Assembly (NCBI RefSeq): GCF_020379485.1
Contig: NW_026014709.1
Location: forward strand, 35,415-99,414
DNA length: 64,000 nucleotides
Direction: 5' to 3'
DNA from: Brassica napus
Lineage: Eukaryota; Streptophyta; Magnoliopsida; Brassicales; Brassicaceae
Part shown: one piece after another, positions 21,111-31,698 of the stretch
Layout: every line of letters begins with the position of its first letter
Numbering within the stretch: the stretch's first letter is position 1
Position numbers and translations under genes: made by a program
The notes under the pieces: model-generated
The model's database searches: none
What the model was told of the DNA's origin: nothing
What the model saw: only the letters and a program-made list of their open reading frames with translations

Positions 21111-23308
21111 CATCAGAACCTGAGCTGAAGCTTCCGCAAACACACTGCTCTCTCCTCAGCTCAAATCCAAACCATTGAAGCTCTCTCCATCCGGTTCAGC
21201 TCATTATGAAGAAGAAGACTGAAGCTTGGCGAGTTCTCATGGTTCCTCATCCTGTTCTCTTCCTGTCCTGATGGTGATTCTCCTTGGAAGCAGAGGTGTA
21301 TGGACAAGGCCTAGCTATCCTTGTACCAAGGCGCCTTGTCCAAGAGAAGAACACATCCGGTTCCAAAGAAGATGGTGTCAAGAGCTTGGCGCCTAGTGGA
21401 GATGAAGAAAGGAGGGGTCTTTGAAGCTGATGGTACAAGATGGAGGCCATGAACTGAAGGTGAAGGAGGTGGGTGACGATCCACACTCTCAAGTCCAACA
21501 AAGCATGGCCGGTTTCATGAAAGGTTAAGGAACCAATCTGGTTCCTTGTGGTAAACGATTCTTAAAACCTTCTTGATGATGAGCAGATGATAAGATGAGT
21601 TGTGTATTGTGATGTGTATAGATTGAAAAACCTGAGGATAATGTGATTGCTAAATATAACTAGTTGAATCTGTCCCAGGATGCTTTAAAGGCTTGTTTAG
21701 TGTTTAAAGAGTAAAATGCTTGCTCCTGTTAAGTAATGAGTTTGCTAAATGTGAAATGATATAGTTTGAAGCTCATGAACTGAAAACAGATTGAAAGTAA
21801 TGCATTGTCTGATGTTAAGTGATGATAGTAATGCTTAGCCTAAGTTATAAATGAATGTGTGATGAATTGTATTGTTGCATTCATGAATTAAAACTGATTA
21901 AGGTTAGTGCATACTGTCAAATGGCTGTCTTACATTGAAGCATTAGATTCATGTCTAAATGCTGAGTAAAGGAGCTGTCAAAAATTGCCTAAGTATCTTG
22001 TAATGAATCTGTAGGATCATACTAGAACTTAGAGAGCTAAGCTTGCAATGATTTGAAACTTGGGTGTCTTGTTTGATCTTGCATTGCTTTAGTGAGACAT
22101 TGGTGTTCAAGCTTGATGTGGAATCAAGGACTGACCCAATGCACCTATGTCTAATCTTCTCTGGAGGTTGAGTGGTGTTTCAGGTGCACAAGGAGTGTTC
22201 TTAGTTCTTCACCAATCCAAGAGAAAGAGGAAGGCATTGCCCATTGTCATGAGCAATGGAGAGCGGTTACTGAAGTGGTTATGTACCACTGGTTAGTGAA
22301 GTCTCACGGCTGCTCACTTCCAAGCTTGGACCCTCATTCTATCCAAGCTTGAGGAGGGGAGTTAAGTGAGCAAAGAAGGAAGACCATGGCAAGCAACTGA
22401 TGGAAAAGGAGTCATCCAGCTGTGGGAAGAACAAGGGAGTGTTCAGAGCACTCTCGGCTGTGTGAAGATGATGGAGCTACTCTATCAAGGCGGCTTCCAG
22501 TGTGAGCAGTCTGAAGAGGGAGCTGAAGGTTCCACAAGCATTCCATGGAGATGGCGAGTTCAGAAGGTGCTGCAAGGGTCTGATGGTGTGATCATGAAGC
22601 TGCTCTCCCAAGCTTGACTTGTTCCATATGGTCAAGCTTGAGGGGGAGTGTTGAGAAGACTTCAATGATCACAAAGATGCTGGTTTACGAAGGTGGACAG
22701 CAGTGAGCAAAGATGGATGATCAAGAAGCTCTCCTTCCAAGCTTGACTTGTTCCACATGGTCAAGCTTGAGGGGGAGTGTTGAGAAGGCTTCTTGATGAG
22801 AGCACTTGGCGGTTAATCAAGAAGAGGAGCAGACTGGTTTGTGAAGCAAGATGGAGGATGGTGAAGCAATCACCAAGGCGGCCAAAGCAGAGCAGCCTTG
22901 ATACTACAGACTGAACCATCCGATCATGAAGCTTTAGAACTAGGTGGAGACTCTAGAAGGAGAAGCAGCCAAGGCTCCACAAGTTCTTGATACTCTTGGT
23001 GCGAGTATGATCTGATGGTTCCATATGAAGCTAGAAGAAGGTCAGACCGTGAGAAGAGTACAAGATGAAGGGTGATGAGCAAGGGAAGATGTGATCAACC
23101 TTGCATCACAAGAAGAGGCCATGATCCAGAGTCTTTGTGTCCCTTACATTGTTGGTAAGGCACAAAGACTCACTGGCCAATCCCTAGGCCTTGGAGGCTT
23201 TACTCTTTTTCCCTCATCAAGGTTTTGTCCCAAAGGGTTTTCCTTGGTGAGGTTTTTAATGAGGAAGTTCTTCAAGGTTCCAAGCTTGACTTAGGATCAG
23301 CTAGAGTC
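21111..23308 (+). other. E interior: non-coding, with three polypurine tracts
   Basis: No retrotransposon domain was found. A predicted intron runs 21551-22183 (donor GTGGTAAAC, acceptor GGTGTTTCAG). A CCATTG/CAATGG hairpin lies near 22238-22257. An exon-like block at about 22436-22570 resembles blocks in C and D. The frame 22366-22617 (83 residues) has no conserved counterpart frame in D. Polypurine tract copies are at 22634-22648 and 22763-22777, each followed by TGTTGAGAAG, before the true one at 23309-23323. Confidence 0.72.
22634..22787 (+). repeat. E duplicated polypurine tract/LTR-start cassette
   Basis: A 129-bp step separates two copies of AAGCTTGAGGGGGAG followed by TGTTGAGAAG (LTR-like starts at 22649 and 22778). 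TGTTGAGAAG is how the I and L LTRs begin, so these look like relics of an older LTR edge. The two starts correspond exactly to the two ends of F. Confidence 0.8.
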
Positions 23309-23323
23309 AAGCTTGAGGGGGAG
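23212..23323 (+). promoter_or_regulatory. E 3' hairpin module and polypurine tract
   Basis: Hairpin 1 is 23212-23252 (CCTCATCAAGG with CCTTGGTGAGG; apex CCCAAAGGG). Stem 2 is 23281-23291 with 23305-23315. Polypurine tract 23309-23323. Confidence 0.75.
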
Positions 23324-24196
23324 TGTTAACTTGAAGAGAAGAAGTGGAGAAGCAAAAGTGATGAGTTGAGTTGGTGCTTGTGCAAAGATAGGGTTAAGTC
23401 CAGGAGGGACTTAGACACCATTTAGAGAAGATTTGGGTCAGACAGTAACTCCAAAGTTACCACAGTAACTTTGGAAAGTTACCACAGTAAGATTGGAGAA
23501 GGTTGGGCAAGTTGGTGTAAAAGTGAATAGTGAATCACTAGTCACTATTCAGGTTGACTATTCACTATTTGGATCACTATTCAGGATGTGAGGCACCAAG
23601 GTTTGAATCTAGTCAAAGGGAATCAAGAAGATGCTGTGTGGAGCTGATTGGTTACTTTGGGGCATGGACAGGCTGGCTGTTGCTGTAAAGGAAGAGCAGC
23701 CACGACCATGCACCTAGACTGATCTGTAGACAGATACAAAGGAGCCTAAGGAGAGCCAATCACAGCACAGCCTTGTTTGAATTAAAGTGAGCCAGCTTAG
23801 CTCATCCAATCAGCACACATCACTCAGATCACAACAAGACCAACTCATCCTCACCATCCATTCCTCTTAAGTTATTTCTATCCATTAGATATAGGTTTAT
23901 GAGTTTGCAAGAGTGTAAAACCTATATAAAGACCCTTATGGGCGTGTCTAGCTCTCTTAAGAGAGTATGGGGGTTTTCCCCTTCTCCTTCATAAATATAA
24001 AAGTGTGTTCTTGATCAGATTCCCTTAATCTACCCCTTTCTTAGTCTCTAATCTCTTAATCTCTCTAAGTCTCTTTGTTTCTGATTCAAGTTCATACTAG
24101 TTTCATCAGACCTCTTATTCAACTAGTTCAAGACCTTATTCTTTGCCTTTAATGGCTTCTCATACACATACACAGCCAGAGCTCTCAAATCTCATA
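23324..24196 (+). repeat. E LTR 2
   Basis: 873 bp, read as identical to 20220-21092; ends CATA next to CCAGC of B. Confidence 0.95.
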
Positions 24197-24569
24197 CCAG
24201 CTCCATCCATCCTTCTTTCAGCCTTCCCACAAGCTGATACAACTCATCCTTTCCTTGTCTCAAGCCGCGGATCACTCTCTTGTCTCCACTGACCTTCACA
24301 AGTTTGGACCTTTCTACATAAGCTTCTTCAATCCCACTCTCCAAAGTGGTTTCTTGATCAGCTTCATCTTCACCTTTCAGATTCCTTGTCTGACCTTCTT
24401 CAGTAGCCATTTCCACTAAAGGCTTCCCCTTTACATGACCACACCATAACCCACAGCTTTCCAAAGCTCTCTTTGCCCATCTTGACCAATCGCCATCTCT
24501 CTCTTCTTCAAGCTCCATGATTGTACTAGATCTGTGCTTCTTCTCCATGTCTAGATTGTTTGTTTCCAT
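24197..24569 (-). pseudogene. B gag, N-terminal part
   Basis: From the ATG at 24569 the protein runs METNNLDMEKKHRSSTIMEL, then DWSRWAKRALESCGLWCGHV and RGLRQGKDELYQLVGRLKEG, up to the E insertion. WSRW...CGLW corresponds to the VWSRMV...KGLW core of other Copia Gags but is strongly diverged. It matches the Gag start of I and L. The ATG choice is uncertain because an upstream in-frame ATG (24647) and a tiny upstream frame after the PBS also exist. Confidence 0.75.
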
Positions 24570-24712
24570 CAGACTGATCCAGACGAGACTAGTGACAGAA
24601 GAACACAACCCAGAATCACCAAGAACACTCAAGAACACCAAGAACACTCAAGAACACCAAGAAAGAACCTAAATTTGCGAAAAACAAATCACACACTCAT
24701 CCCCTTTTGAGC

Positions 24713-25194
24713 AACCTGGCTCTGATACCATAAACACTTTTGTGTTTTAGAGTGTGTTTAATAATAATCAGAGAAGATTAGAGTAAAGTTTAGAGAGAAT
24801 AGAGAGATTCTAGAGAGAGATAGACTCAAAACTCCATTAATTAATAACTGATGAGGTTTACAAGTATTAATAGAGAGAGCAACAAGGGTTTTCGAAATGC
24901 ATAAGCATGTGGAGTCAATGGACAGGCTGGAACTCCTTTTGAATCACTTGGCTGTGCTTTCTCACATGCTTGCACTAGTAAAAAGCATCCTCTCCTTTCC
25001 AGCATCATACAGGCTGTCAAAGTGCTCCCTTATCCTTCCTTATCCTCTTAGGTCGAATTTCCTCTCTTCTCCTCATTAAGTTACCTCCTCATCCCATCAG
25101 ATAACTTCCCCAAGTAGTTACTGTGGTTAAAAGAAAGTTACCACAGTAAAACTCTAAAGTTACTGTCTCAGCCTCTTTGGTCTTCATCTCAACA
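24713..25194 (-). repeat. B 5' LTR and primer-binding site
   Basis: PBS 24713-24730 (complement of TGGTATCAGAGCCAGGTT). The LTR 24731-25194 is 464 bp and in its own sense runs TGTTGAGATGAAGACC ... AAAGTGTTTA. It contains GTTACTGTGGTTA-type repeats near 25115-25165. It resembles solo LTR K. Confidence 0.9.
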
Positions 25195-25209
25195 TCAAGC
25201 ACATGTTGA

Positions 25210-26243
25210 TGTGAGATTTTCAGAGATCTCAGGTTGTGTGTGTGTATAAGCTCCAATGGAGGAAGCTGAGAAGATTAGAGTTTGTTTTAGGTGATTTTAG
25301 AGAGAGAGTTTATAAGAGTGTTTATGTGTTTACTTAAATCAGAAACAAGAGACTTTGAGAGATTAAGAGTATAAGAAAGGGAGAGATTAAAGGGAATCTG
25401 ATTCAAGAACACATTTCATTATGAAGTGGAGAGGGGAAATCCCCCAAACTCCCTTAAGGCTCCAAATCGCCATTACATGCTTATTTATAAGCTCCATAGG
25501 TTTACACAATCTGAAACCTAAATCTAATGGATAATATTAACTTGAGAGAATGGATGGTGTAGATGAAGAGTTGAGATTGCAATCTGTGTGAAATGTCTTG
25601 ATTGGATGAGAGCTATATGATATCTGATTGGTTGATTCAAACTGGTCAAAGGGAAGGCTGTTCTCCCATTGGCTCCTTATAGGCTCCCATGTATCCAGCC
25701 TTCATTCAGACCATGTTCATGGTCGTGGCTCCTTTTGCTTTACAGCCAAAGCCAGCCTGTCCATCCTCCAAAGTAACCAATCAGCTCCATCTTTGCTCTC
25801 ATTGGCCGCTTGCCTCCACAAAGGATCTTCTTGATTCCCTTTTGATGCTTCACGACCAGACTTCTTTTTATTAGCCCTAAGTATGCACAATGTCTCCCGG
25901 ACATGTTCTGATCACGCCCTAAGCTTGCACATCTTGTCCCGGACTTTGCACCACCTCAAAACATCTCAAATGGCCAAGTTGTGTATCCTCGGGTTGTCTC
26001 GGTCCGTACCATCCGTACTGCCTCGCCCTAAGTATGCACACTTGCCCATTTGCTCCCAAACACTCTTCTAAGTCCCTCCTGGACTTGGCCCTATCTTTGC
26101 ACAGCCATATGAGCACTTCTGGACACCTTCAAACACTCCTAAAGTCTTTATAGATAATCTCCGGAGGTCTTGCCCTATTCTTGCTCAAGACTCTATCTCA
26201 ACTTCAACACTTCACCACTCCATTTCTTTTCTTCAAGTCAACA
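25210..26243 (-). repeat. G 3' LTR
   Basis: 1034 bp. In its own sense it starts TGTTGACTTGAAG and ends AAAATCTCACA. CCGTAC copies lie near 26003-26019. A TATA-like TTATAAAT is near 25489. Confidence 0.93.
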
Positions 26244-28408
26244 CTCCCCCTCAAGCTTGACTTTAGTTGATCCTAAGTCAAGCTTGGAACCTTGAAGAAC
26301 TTCCTCATTAAAAACCTCACCAAGGAAAACCCTTTGGGACAAAACCTTGATGAGGGAAAAAGAGTAAAGCCTCCAAGGCCTAGGGATTGGCCAGTGAGTC
26401 TTTGTGCCTTACCAGCAATGTAAGGGACACAAAGACTCTGGATCATGGCCTCTTCTCGTGATGCATTGTTGATCATCACTTCATTGCACACCACTAACAC
26501 TTCTTGGAACTCTTCTTTGGACCGGCCTGAGTCTTCCCTTCTCTCGTGGCTTCTTGCCATCTCCCATCAGGTAAGACACGCCTAGCTCCTGCTCATTGAG
26601 TATCCAAGTACCTGATACAACATTCCACAAGTGTATCAGTCCTCAAGAGATAAACCTATCATGTATATATTTAAAGAGATAAGTTCAGGTTTACTCCCTT
26701 GTTTAAGATGGTGAGGAGTGGTCTCTTCATTTCGCCACTTGAGTCCTCACATGCTAAGCTTAACAGCTTCTCCTTTCATCACACAAGCTCACTAACACTC
26801 CCCCTCAAGCTTGAGACCGAGTATAGGGAAGGTCCAAGCTTGAAGGTGAGCGCATACTAAGCTTCATGATCAACCTTGTGGGAACACCTCCATCTTCTTC
26901 AGACTTGATGCTTACTTCCCCACTTAACCACCATTGCACTGAGGAGATACCTCAGCTTACTCTCCAAGTGCTTCTTATTAGAAGCTTATTGAGTTGCTTT
27001 CTTCTTCCCTCTACTTCGGCTGCATCTTCACATGATCAGCTTGCAATGGCCTTGAGGAATCAGGACATTGAGCTTTGAGGATCTTCTGGTAGCTCACTTG
27101 AATCCCCACCTCAAGCTTGACTTAGTATAGGTGCAAGCTTGAAGTGAGCCTCAATGAGACTTCAAACCGGGAGCGCATCACTGCCTACAGCTGCGCTTAA
27201 GCCAACCGATTTGCCTTTGCCTTCAGCTCCAATGCCTTCAGGTCATCAGTCTCCCCAAGACTTAGGTGATGGCCTTTACTTGTGTGTCTCCATGAACCAG
27301 GAGCGCATCACCATCACAAGCTGCGCTATCTCAACCGGCCATACACACAAGCCACTCTCCATTGCTTTAACAATGGGCAAAGTCTTCCTCTTCAACTAGG
27401 ATTAGTGATGGACAAAGAACACTCCTCATGTACCTGAAACATCACTCAAACTCCAGCAAATATAAGACACAAAGGTATTGGTATCAATCCTTGACACACC
27501 ATCAAGGTTGATCACCAATATCACAAGCATTGCAACAGATTACACAAGACTCATTCAAGTTCTAATCTTTGCAAGCAATCTCTCTAAGCACATGTAAGAC
27601 CTTAACAGATTCAATACAAGTTACTTAGGCAATTTTAACTTCTGCCTTAACTGCATCTTAGACTTGAATCCAAGTGCATCAACCTAAGGCAGCAACAACA
27701 CTCTAAGCTTTACTATACTACTCGGTTTCAATCAATGAAAGCAAACAGGATCAGACACATCTAGTATCCTATACAATCATTATAGAACCGAGGCAAGCTT
27801 TACCACTCTCAATCACCATACACAACTCTCAAGTATCTTGGGACAGATTCTAAACATTTCATATCTAGCAATCTTAAAACATCCACAAGTTTTCAATCAC
27901 AACACAACCTGTCAATACACTCAAGCTTTATACAAAAGGAAAGAACTTTCTTACAGCCAAGGACCTTTGTATAGATCCTTGATTCCATTGGACAGATTCT
28001 GAGTTGTTAGTGTGCACTCCAATGCCTCCATCTTCCATGGACCTTTCCTTTTGAACCACCATGTCTTAGCTCCCACCTTTCTCCATGTTGTACACGCCAC
28101 ACCAGTACAAGCAGCAAGCTTTCTTCTTGAGAAACTTCTTCTTGGACTTTGAATAGCAAGAACCCGGAACTGGCTTTGTTAGAGAGGGTAGCTAATCCGC
28201 TCCATTGCCTTTGTTTCCTTGGATCTTCTTTCTTCAAGGGCGACATGGAATGATGAGGAACAGCAACAGACAGCATCTGGACTCCAGGATGAACACGCCT
28301 GCCTCTTGAGGTGTTGAACAGCCGGATAGAACAGACAGCTTCTTCTTGGTTGAAATGGACATGGTAGTGAGCTCTGAGGTTTGCGGAAGCTTCAACCAGA
28401 TTCAGATG
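26244..28408 (-). other. G interior: non-coding, with 3' module and predicted intron
   Basis: Polypurine tract 26244-26258 and hairpin 1 at 26315-26355 (CCTCACCAAGG with CCTTGATGAGG on the plus strand). An internal polypurine tract copy lies at 26798-26812, followed in its sense by TGTTAGTGAG. The CCATTG/CAATGG hairpin is near 27359-27376. A predicted intron runs 27434-27954 (donor CCTTGGCT|GTAAGA, acceptor GATGTTTCAG). No domain was found in the open frames here. Confidence 0.72.
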
Positions 28409-28426
28409 AACCTGGCTCTGATACCA
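28409..28426 (-). other. G primer-binding site
   Basis: Complement of TGGTATCAGAGCCAGGTT, adjacent to the 5' LTR of G. Confidence 0.95.
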
Positions 28427-29460
28427 TGTGAGATTTTCAGAGATCTCAGGTTGTGTGTGTGTATAAGCTCCAATGGAGCAAGCTGAGAAGATTAGAGTTT
28501 GTTTTAGGTGATTTTAGAGAGAGAGTTTATAAGAGTGTTTATGTGTTTACTTAAATCAGAAACAAGAGACTTTGAGAGATTAAGAGTATAAGAAAGGGAG
28601 AGATTAAAGGGAATCTGATTCAAGAACACATTTCATTATGAAGTGGAGAGGGGAAATCCCCCAAACTCCCTTAAGGCTCCAAATCGCCATTACATGCTTA
28701 TTTATAAGCTCCATAGGTTTACACAATCTGAAACCTAAATCTAATGGATAATATTAACTTGAGAGAATGGATGGTGTAGATGAAGAGTTGAGATTGCAAT
28801 CTGTGTGAAATGTCTTGATTGGATGAGAGCTATATGATATCTGATTGGTTGATTCAAACTGGTCAAAGGGAAGGCTGTTCTCCCATTGGCTCCTTATAGG
28901 CTCCCATGTATCCAGCCTTCATTCAGACCATGTTCATGGTCGTGGCTCCTTTTGCTTTACAGCCAAAGCCAGCCTGTCCATCCTCCAAAGTAACCAATCA
29001 GCTCCATCTTTGCTCTCATTGGCCGCTTGCCTCCACAAAGGATCTTCTTGATTCCCTTTTGATGCTTCACGACCAGACTTCTTTTTATTAGCCCTAAGTA
29101 TGCACAATGTCTCCCGGACATGTTCTGATCACACCCTAAGCTTGCACATCTTGTCCCGGACTTTGCACCACCTCAAAACATCTCAAATGGCCAAGTTGTG
29201 TATCCTCGGGTTGTCTCGGTCCGTACCATCCGTACTGCCTCGCCCTAAGTATGCACACTTGCCCATTTGCTCCCAAACACTCTTCTAAGTCCCTCCTGGA
29301 CTTGGCCCTATCTTTGCACAGCCATATGAGCACTTCTGGACACCTTCAAACACTCCTAAAGTCTTTATAGATAATCTCCGGAGGTCTTGCCCTATTCTTG
29401 CTCAAGACTCTATCTCAACTTCAACACTTCACCACTCCATTTCTTTTCTTCAAGTCAACA
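28427..29460 (-). repeat. G 5' LTR
   Basis: 1034 bp. It differs from the 3' LTR near 28480 (G/C) and near 29134 (a CG-to-CA change). It is followed by GTTGA of H. Confidence 0.94.
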
Positions 29461-30387
29461 GTTGAGGATGCCAAATCTACCATCTATGGAGGAAGTGTGT
29501 GCGCAACTCCAAAAGGAGGAAGGGTCACTTGGACTCTTCGGAAGCAAGGGAGACTTAGCTCTAGACAACAAGGCTGAGGAAGGAGCACAAGCTAACCGTG
29601 CAGCATACAAGACTGATGAGAGGAAGTATGGTGATGAGAGGAGGTTTGGAGGCAATTGTGATCACTGCAAGAGGTTGGGACACAAGAGGAGCCAGTGCTG
29701 GATCCTTCATCCCCATCTCAAACCGGCCAAGTTCAACAAAGACCGAGAAGCCAGAGCTAACCTGTCTACTGAAGCAAGTGAAGCCGGTCCATCAGGAGCA
29801 GGCTCAAGTGCACAAGTGGGTGAAAGCGCAGGAAAGGCAATGGCAACTCACTACACGGCCACAAAGAGTTTGGAGCATGAAGTGATTCGCAAATCTGACA
29901 TTGATGCTCTCATCAAAGCTCTTAAGGAGTCTGGTACATTCGGAAATACTCTTGGTTACTCTTACACTGCTCATATGATGCCTAGGACTGAGAATAGGTT
30001 GATAGATATCATTGAGGAATTGAAACTGAGAAATGAATCACCTAGAACTCACCTAGCTAGGGGAATAAAACCATTGATTGTTGACTCTGGTGCATCTCAT
30101 CACATGATTAGTGATGATAGCTTAATTAAAAACATAGAACCTGCTCATGGACATGTAATGATTGCAAATGGAGACAGAATTCCTATTAAAGGTGTAGGAG
30201 ACTTAAAGCTATTTGATAAGAACTCTAAGGCATTTTACATGCCTGAATTCACTTCTAATCTCTTATCTGTTAAAAGATGTACCAATGATCTTCAATGCAA
30301 TGTTATCTTTAGTCCTAACAATGTGACATTTCAGGATATTGAGAGCAATGAGTTGATTGGACAAGGAGTAACCAAGGGGGATCTTTA
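29461..30387 (+). pseudogene. H Gag C-terminus and protease
   Basis: The open frame starts LRMPNLPSMEEVCAQLQKEE, as in the capsid end of N. It has a CX2CX4HX4C zinc knuckle (CDHCKRLGHKRSQC), the protease motif DSGASHHMISD, then KLFDKNSKAFYMPEFTSNLL. It is cut at KGDLY by I and continues at 36420. It is diverged from A, J, N and O, so H is a separate subfamily. Residues readable before 29461 belong to the G LTR. Confidence 0.92.
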
Positions 30388-30886
30388 TGTTGAGAAGAAG
30401 ACCAAGAAGTGAAGAGATGAAGCTTTGAGGTTCAATAGAGTGTTGAGGCTGAGACAGTAACTTTAGAGTTTTACTGTGGTAACTTTATTTTAACCACAGT
30501 AACTACTTGGGAAGTTACCTGAAGTGATGAGAAGGTAACTTGGTGAAGAGAGGAGTTGAAACTCGTCCAAGGAGGGTAAGGGATAAGGTTTCTCTTGGCT
30601 GGAAAGGATAAGCATCTTTACAGCAAGTGACAGCCTGTCCAAGCATGTGAAGCATCTCAGCCTAGTATTTCTATTGACTTCACATGCTTATAGGTCTAGA
30701 TTGAATACACTGAACCTAGACATGATTGTAATCTCTTTATAGCTTGTAATCTCTCATCTGAATCAATTAATGGAGTTTTGAGTATTCTCTCTTGTTCTTT
30801 ATTCTCTTAGTCTCTCTTAAATCTCCAAATCTACACTAATCATCTCTTGATATTTATTCATCACTCTACATACACAAAAGTGTATA
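30388..30886 (+). repeat. I 5' LTR
   Basis: 499 bp, TGTTGAGAAG ... GTGTATA. U3 carries the perfect 10-bp inverted repeat TTACTGTGGT (30471-30480) / ACCACAGTAA (30493-30502). Confidence 0.95.
30455..30504 (+). promoter_or_regulatory. GTTACTGTGGTAAC-type inverted repeat in I LTR
   Basis: A perfect 10-bp inverted repeat with a 12-bp spacer, flanked by two further AGTAACT copies. The same motif recurs in the LTRs of B, E, K, L and M. Function is unknown. Confidence 0.45.
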
Positions 30887-30904
30887 TGGTATCAGAGCCA
30901 GGTT
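30887..30904 (+). other. I primer-binding site
   Basis: TGGTATCAGAGCCAGGTT, directly after the LTR. Confidence 0.95.
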
Positions 30905-31036
30905 GGCAAGGAAGGGAGTGGTGATTTGCGAGAATCTGTTGTGTGTTCTTGCTGTTCTTGAGCTGTTCTTGAGCTGTTCTTCAGTTTCTGGGTATTTGGG
31001 AGGTTGTCTGGTCGATTCAAGCAACCTCAACAGGAG

Positions 31037-31698
31037 ATGAAGCACAGGTTTAGTAAATCTTTGGGGCGTGAAGAAGAAATGGATGGAGTGTGTTCAAGAT
31101 GGATAAAGGGAGCTTTGGAAAGCTGTGGGTTATGGAGCAGTCATGGAAAGGGGAAACCTTTCATGGAAATGGCTACTGAAGAAGGTCAGACAAGAGGTCT
31201 GAATCTGGGAAATGAAGTTGTTCAAGGAGACACTACAAAGAGTGAGATTGAAGCAACTTTAGGCAAGTCCAAGCCTGTAAGAGTCGTTGAGGACAAAGGG
31301 ATGATCCGCGGCTTGAGACAAGGAAGGGATGAGTGTTATCAGCTTGTGGGAAGGCTAAGAGAAGTATGGTCAGAGTTAGATGTGGTGAAGGCACACACAT
31401 CAAATCCGAGATGTGGTCAAGAAAGGAGGAAGCAAGATGTGATCTTTGGCTTCCTTATGGAAGAGGTATGTGAGCTTGTTAAATACACTTGTGATGTGTG
31501 GGAGATGAACAGGAAACCAGAAAGATGGAAGGGAGGTACAAGCTGTAAGAAGGGAAGGTTGAGAAAACTTTCTAAGGAGTGGTTAATGAAGAGAAGGGCA
31601 TGGAGAAAGGGTAGCGAGTCTGAGCACTTAAGTGACAGGATGAGTGTGATCTTGAAGAGAATCAAGGATATACTTCAGCAGATGGTTATAGGAGAGTG
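31037..31698 (+). pseudogene. I gag, N-terminal part, interrupted by a solo LTR
   Basis: The first in-frame ATG (31037) starts MKHRFSKSLGREEEMDG. The frame contains SRWIKGALESCGLW (diverged Copia Gag core), RGLRQGRDECYQLVGRLREV, and a Lys/Arg-rich tail (GGTSCKKGRLRKLSKEW). There is no CCHC zinc knuckle. It is cut at GEC by solo LTR K and resumes at 32235. Upstream in-frame codons before the ATG run through the leader and are not used as the start. A 12-bp duplication in the leader (TTCTTGAGCTG repeat, about 30950-30980) separates I from L. Confidence 0.85.

Larger units (their letters stand above)
19710..24196 (+). mobile_element. Element E: non-coding LTR element, partly tandem, inserted in B
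   Basis: Order: truncated 3' interior copy (19710-20219), LTR (20220-21092), PBS, full interior (21093-23323), LTR (23324-24196). The LTRs are 873 bp and read as identical. The right flank is CCAGC (24197-24201). No matching duplication is present on the left, where about 40 bp of B and the start of E are missing and the joint has a short TAA filler. No coding domains were found. The interior is shared in blocks with C, D and G, and E sequence forms the arms of F. Confidence 0.88.
1..25194 (-). mobile_element. Element B: Ty1/Copia retrotransposon, minus strand, broken by A, C and E
   Basis: B reads right to left: 5' LTR 24731-25194, PBS 24713-24730, gag 24197-24569, rest of gag plus protease and integrase 17835-19706, RT 4798-5687, RT/RNase H 1-415, then the window edge. 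The pieces join in frame across A and C once each insertion and one copy of its 5-bp target duplication are removed. B sits in the gag of element H, with TCAAG as the flanking target base set on the right; the left flank is outside the window. The coding order is the Copia order. It cannot encode a whole polyprotein now. Confidence 0.9.
25210..29460 (-). mobile_element. Element G: non-coding LTR element inserted in H gag
   Basis: Minus strand. The LTRs are 1034 bp (25210-26243 and 28427-29460), with about two differences by eye. Target duplication GTTGA lies at 25205-25209 and 29461-29465. PBS 28409-28426, polypurine tract 26244-26258. The 2.2-kb interior has no coding domain and shares blocks with C, D and E. 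Confidence 0.94.

Noticed and set aside
24713..24730. tRNA-like sequence AACCTGGCTCTGATACCA and its other copies
   Set aside because: Only the 3' 18 nt of initiator tRNA-Met are present and always beside an LTR; these are primer-binding sites, not tRNA genes.
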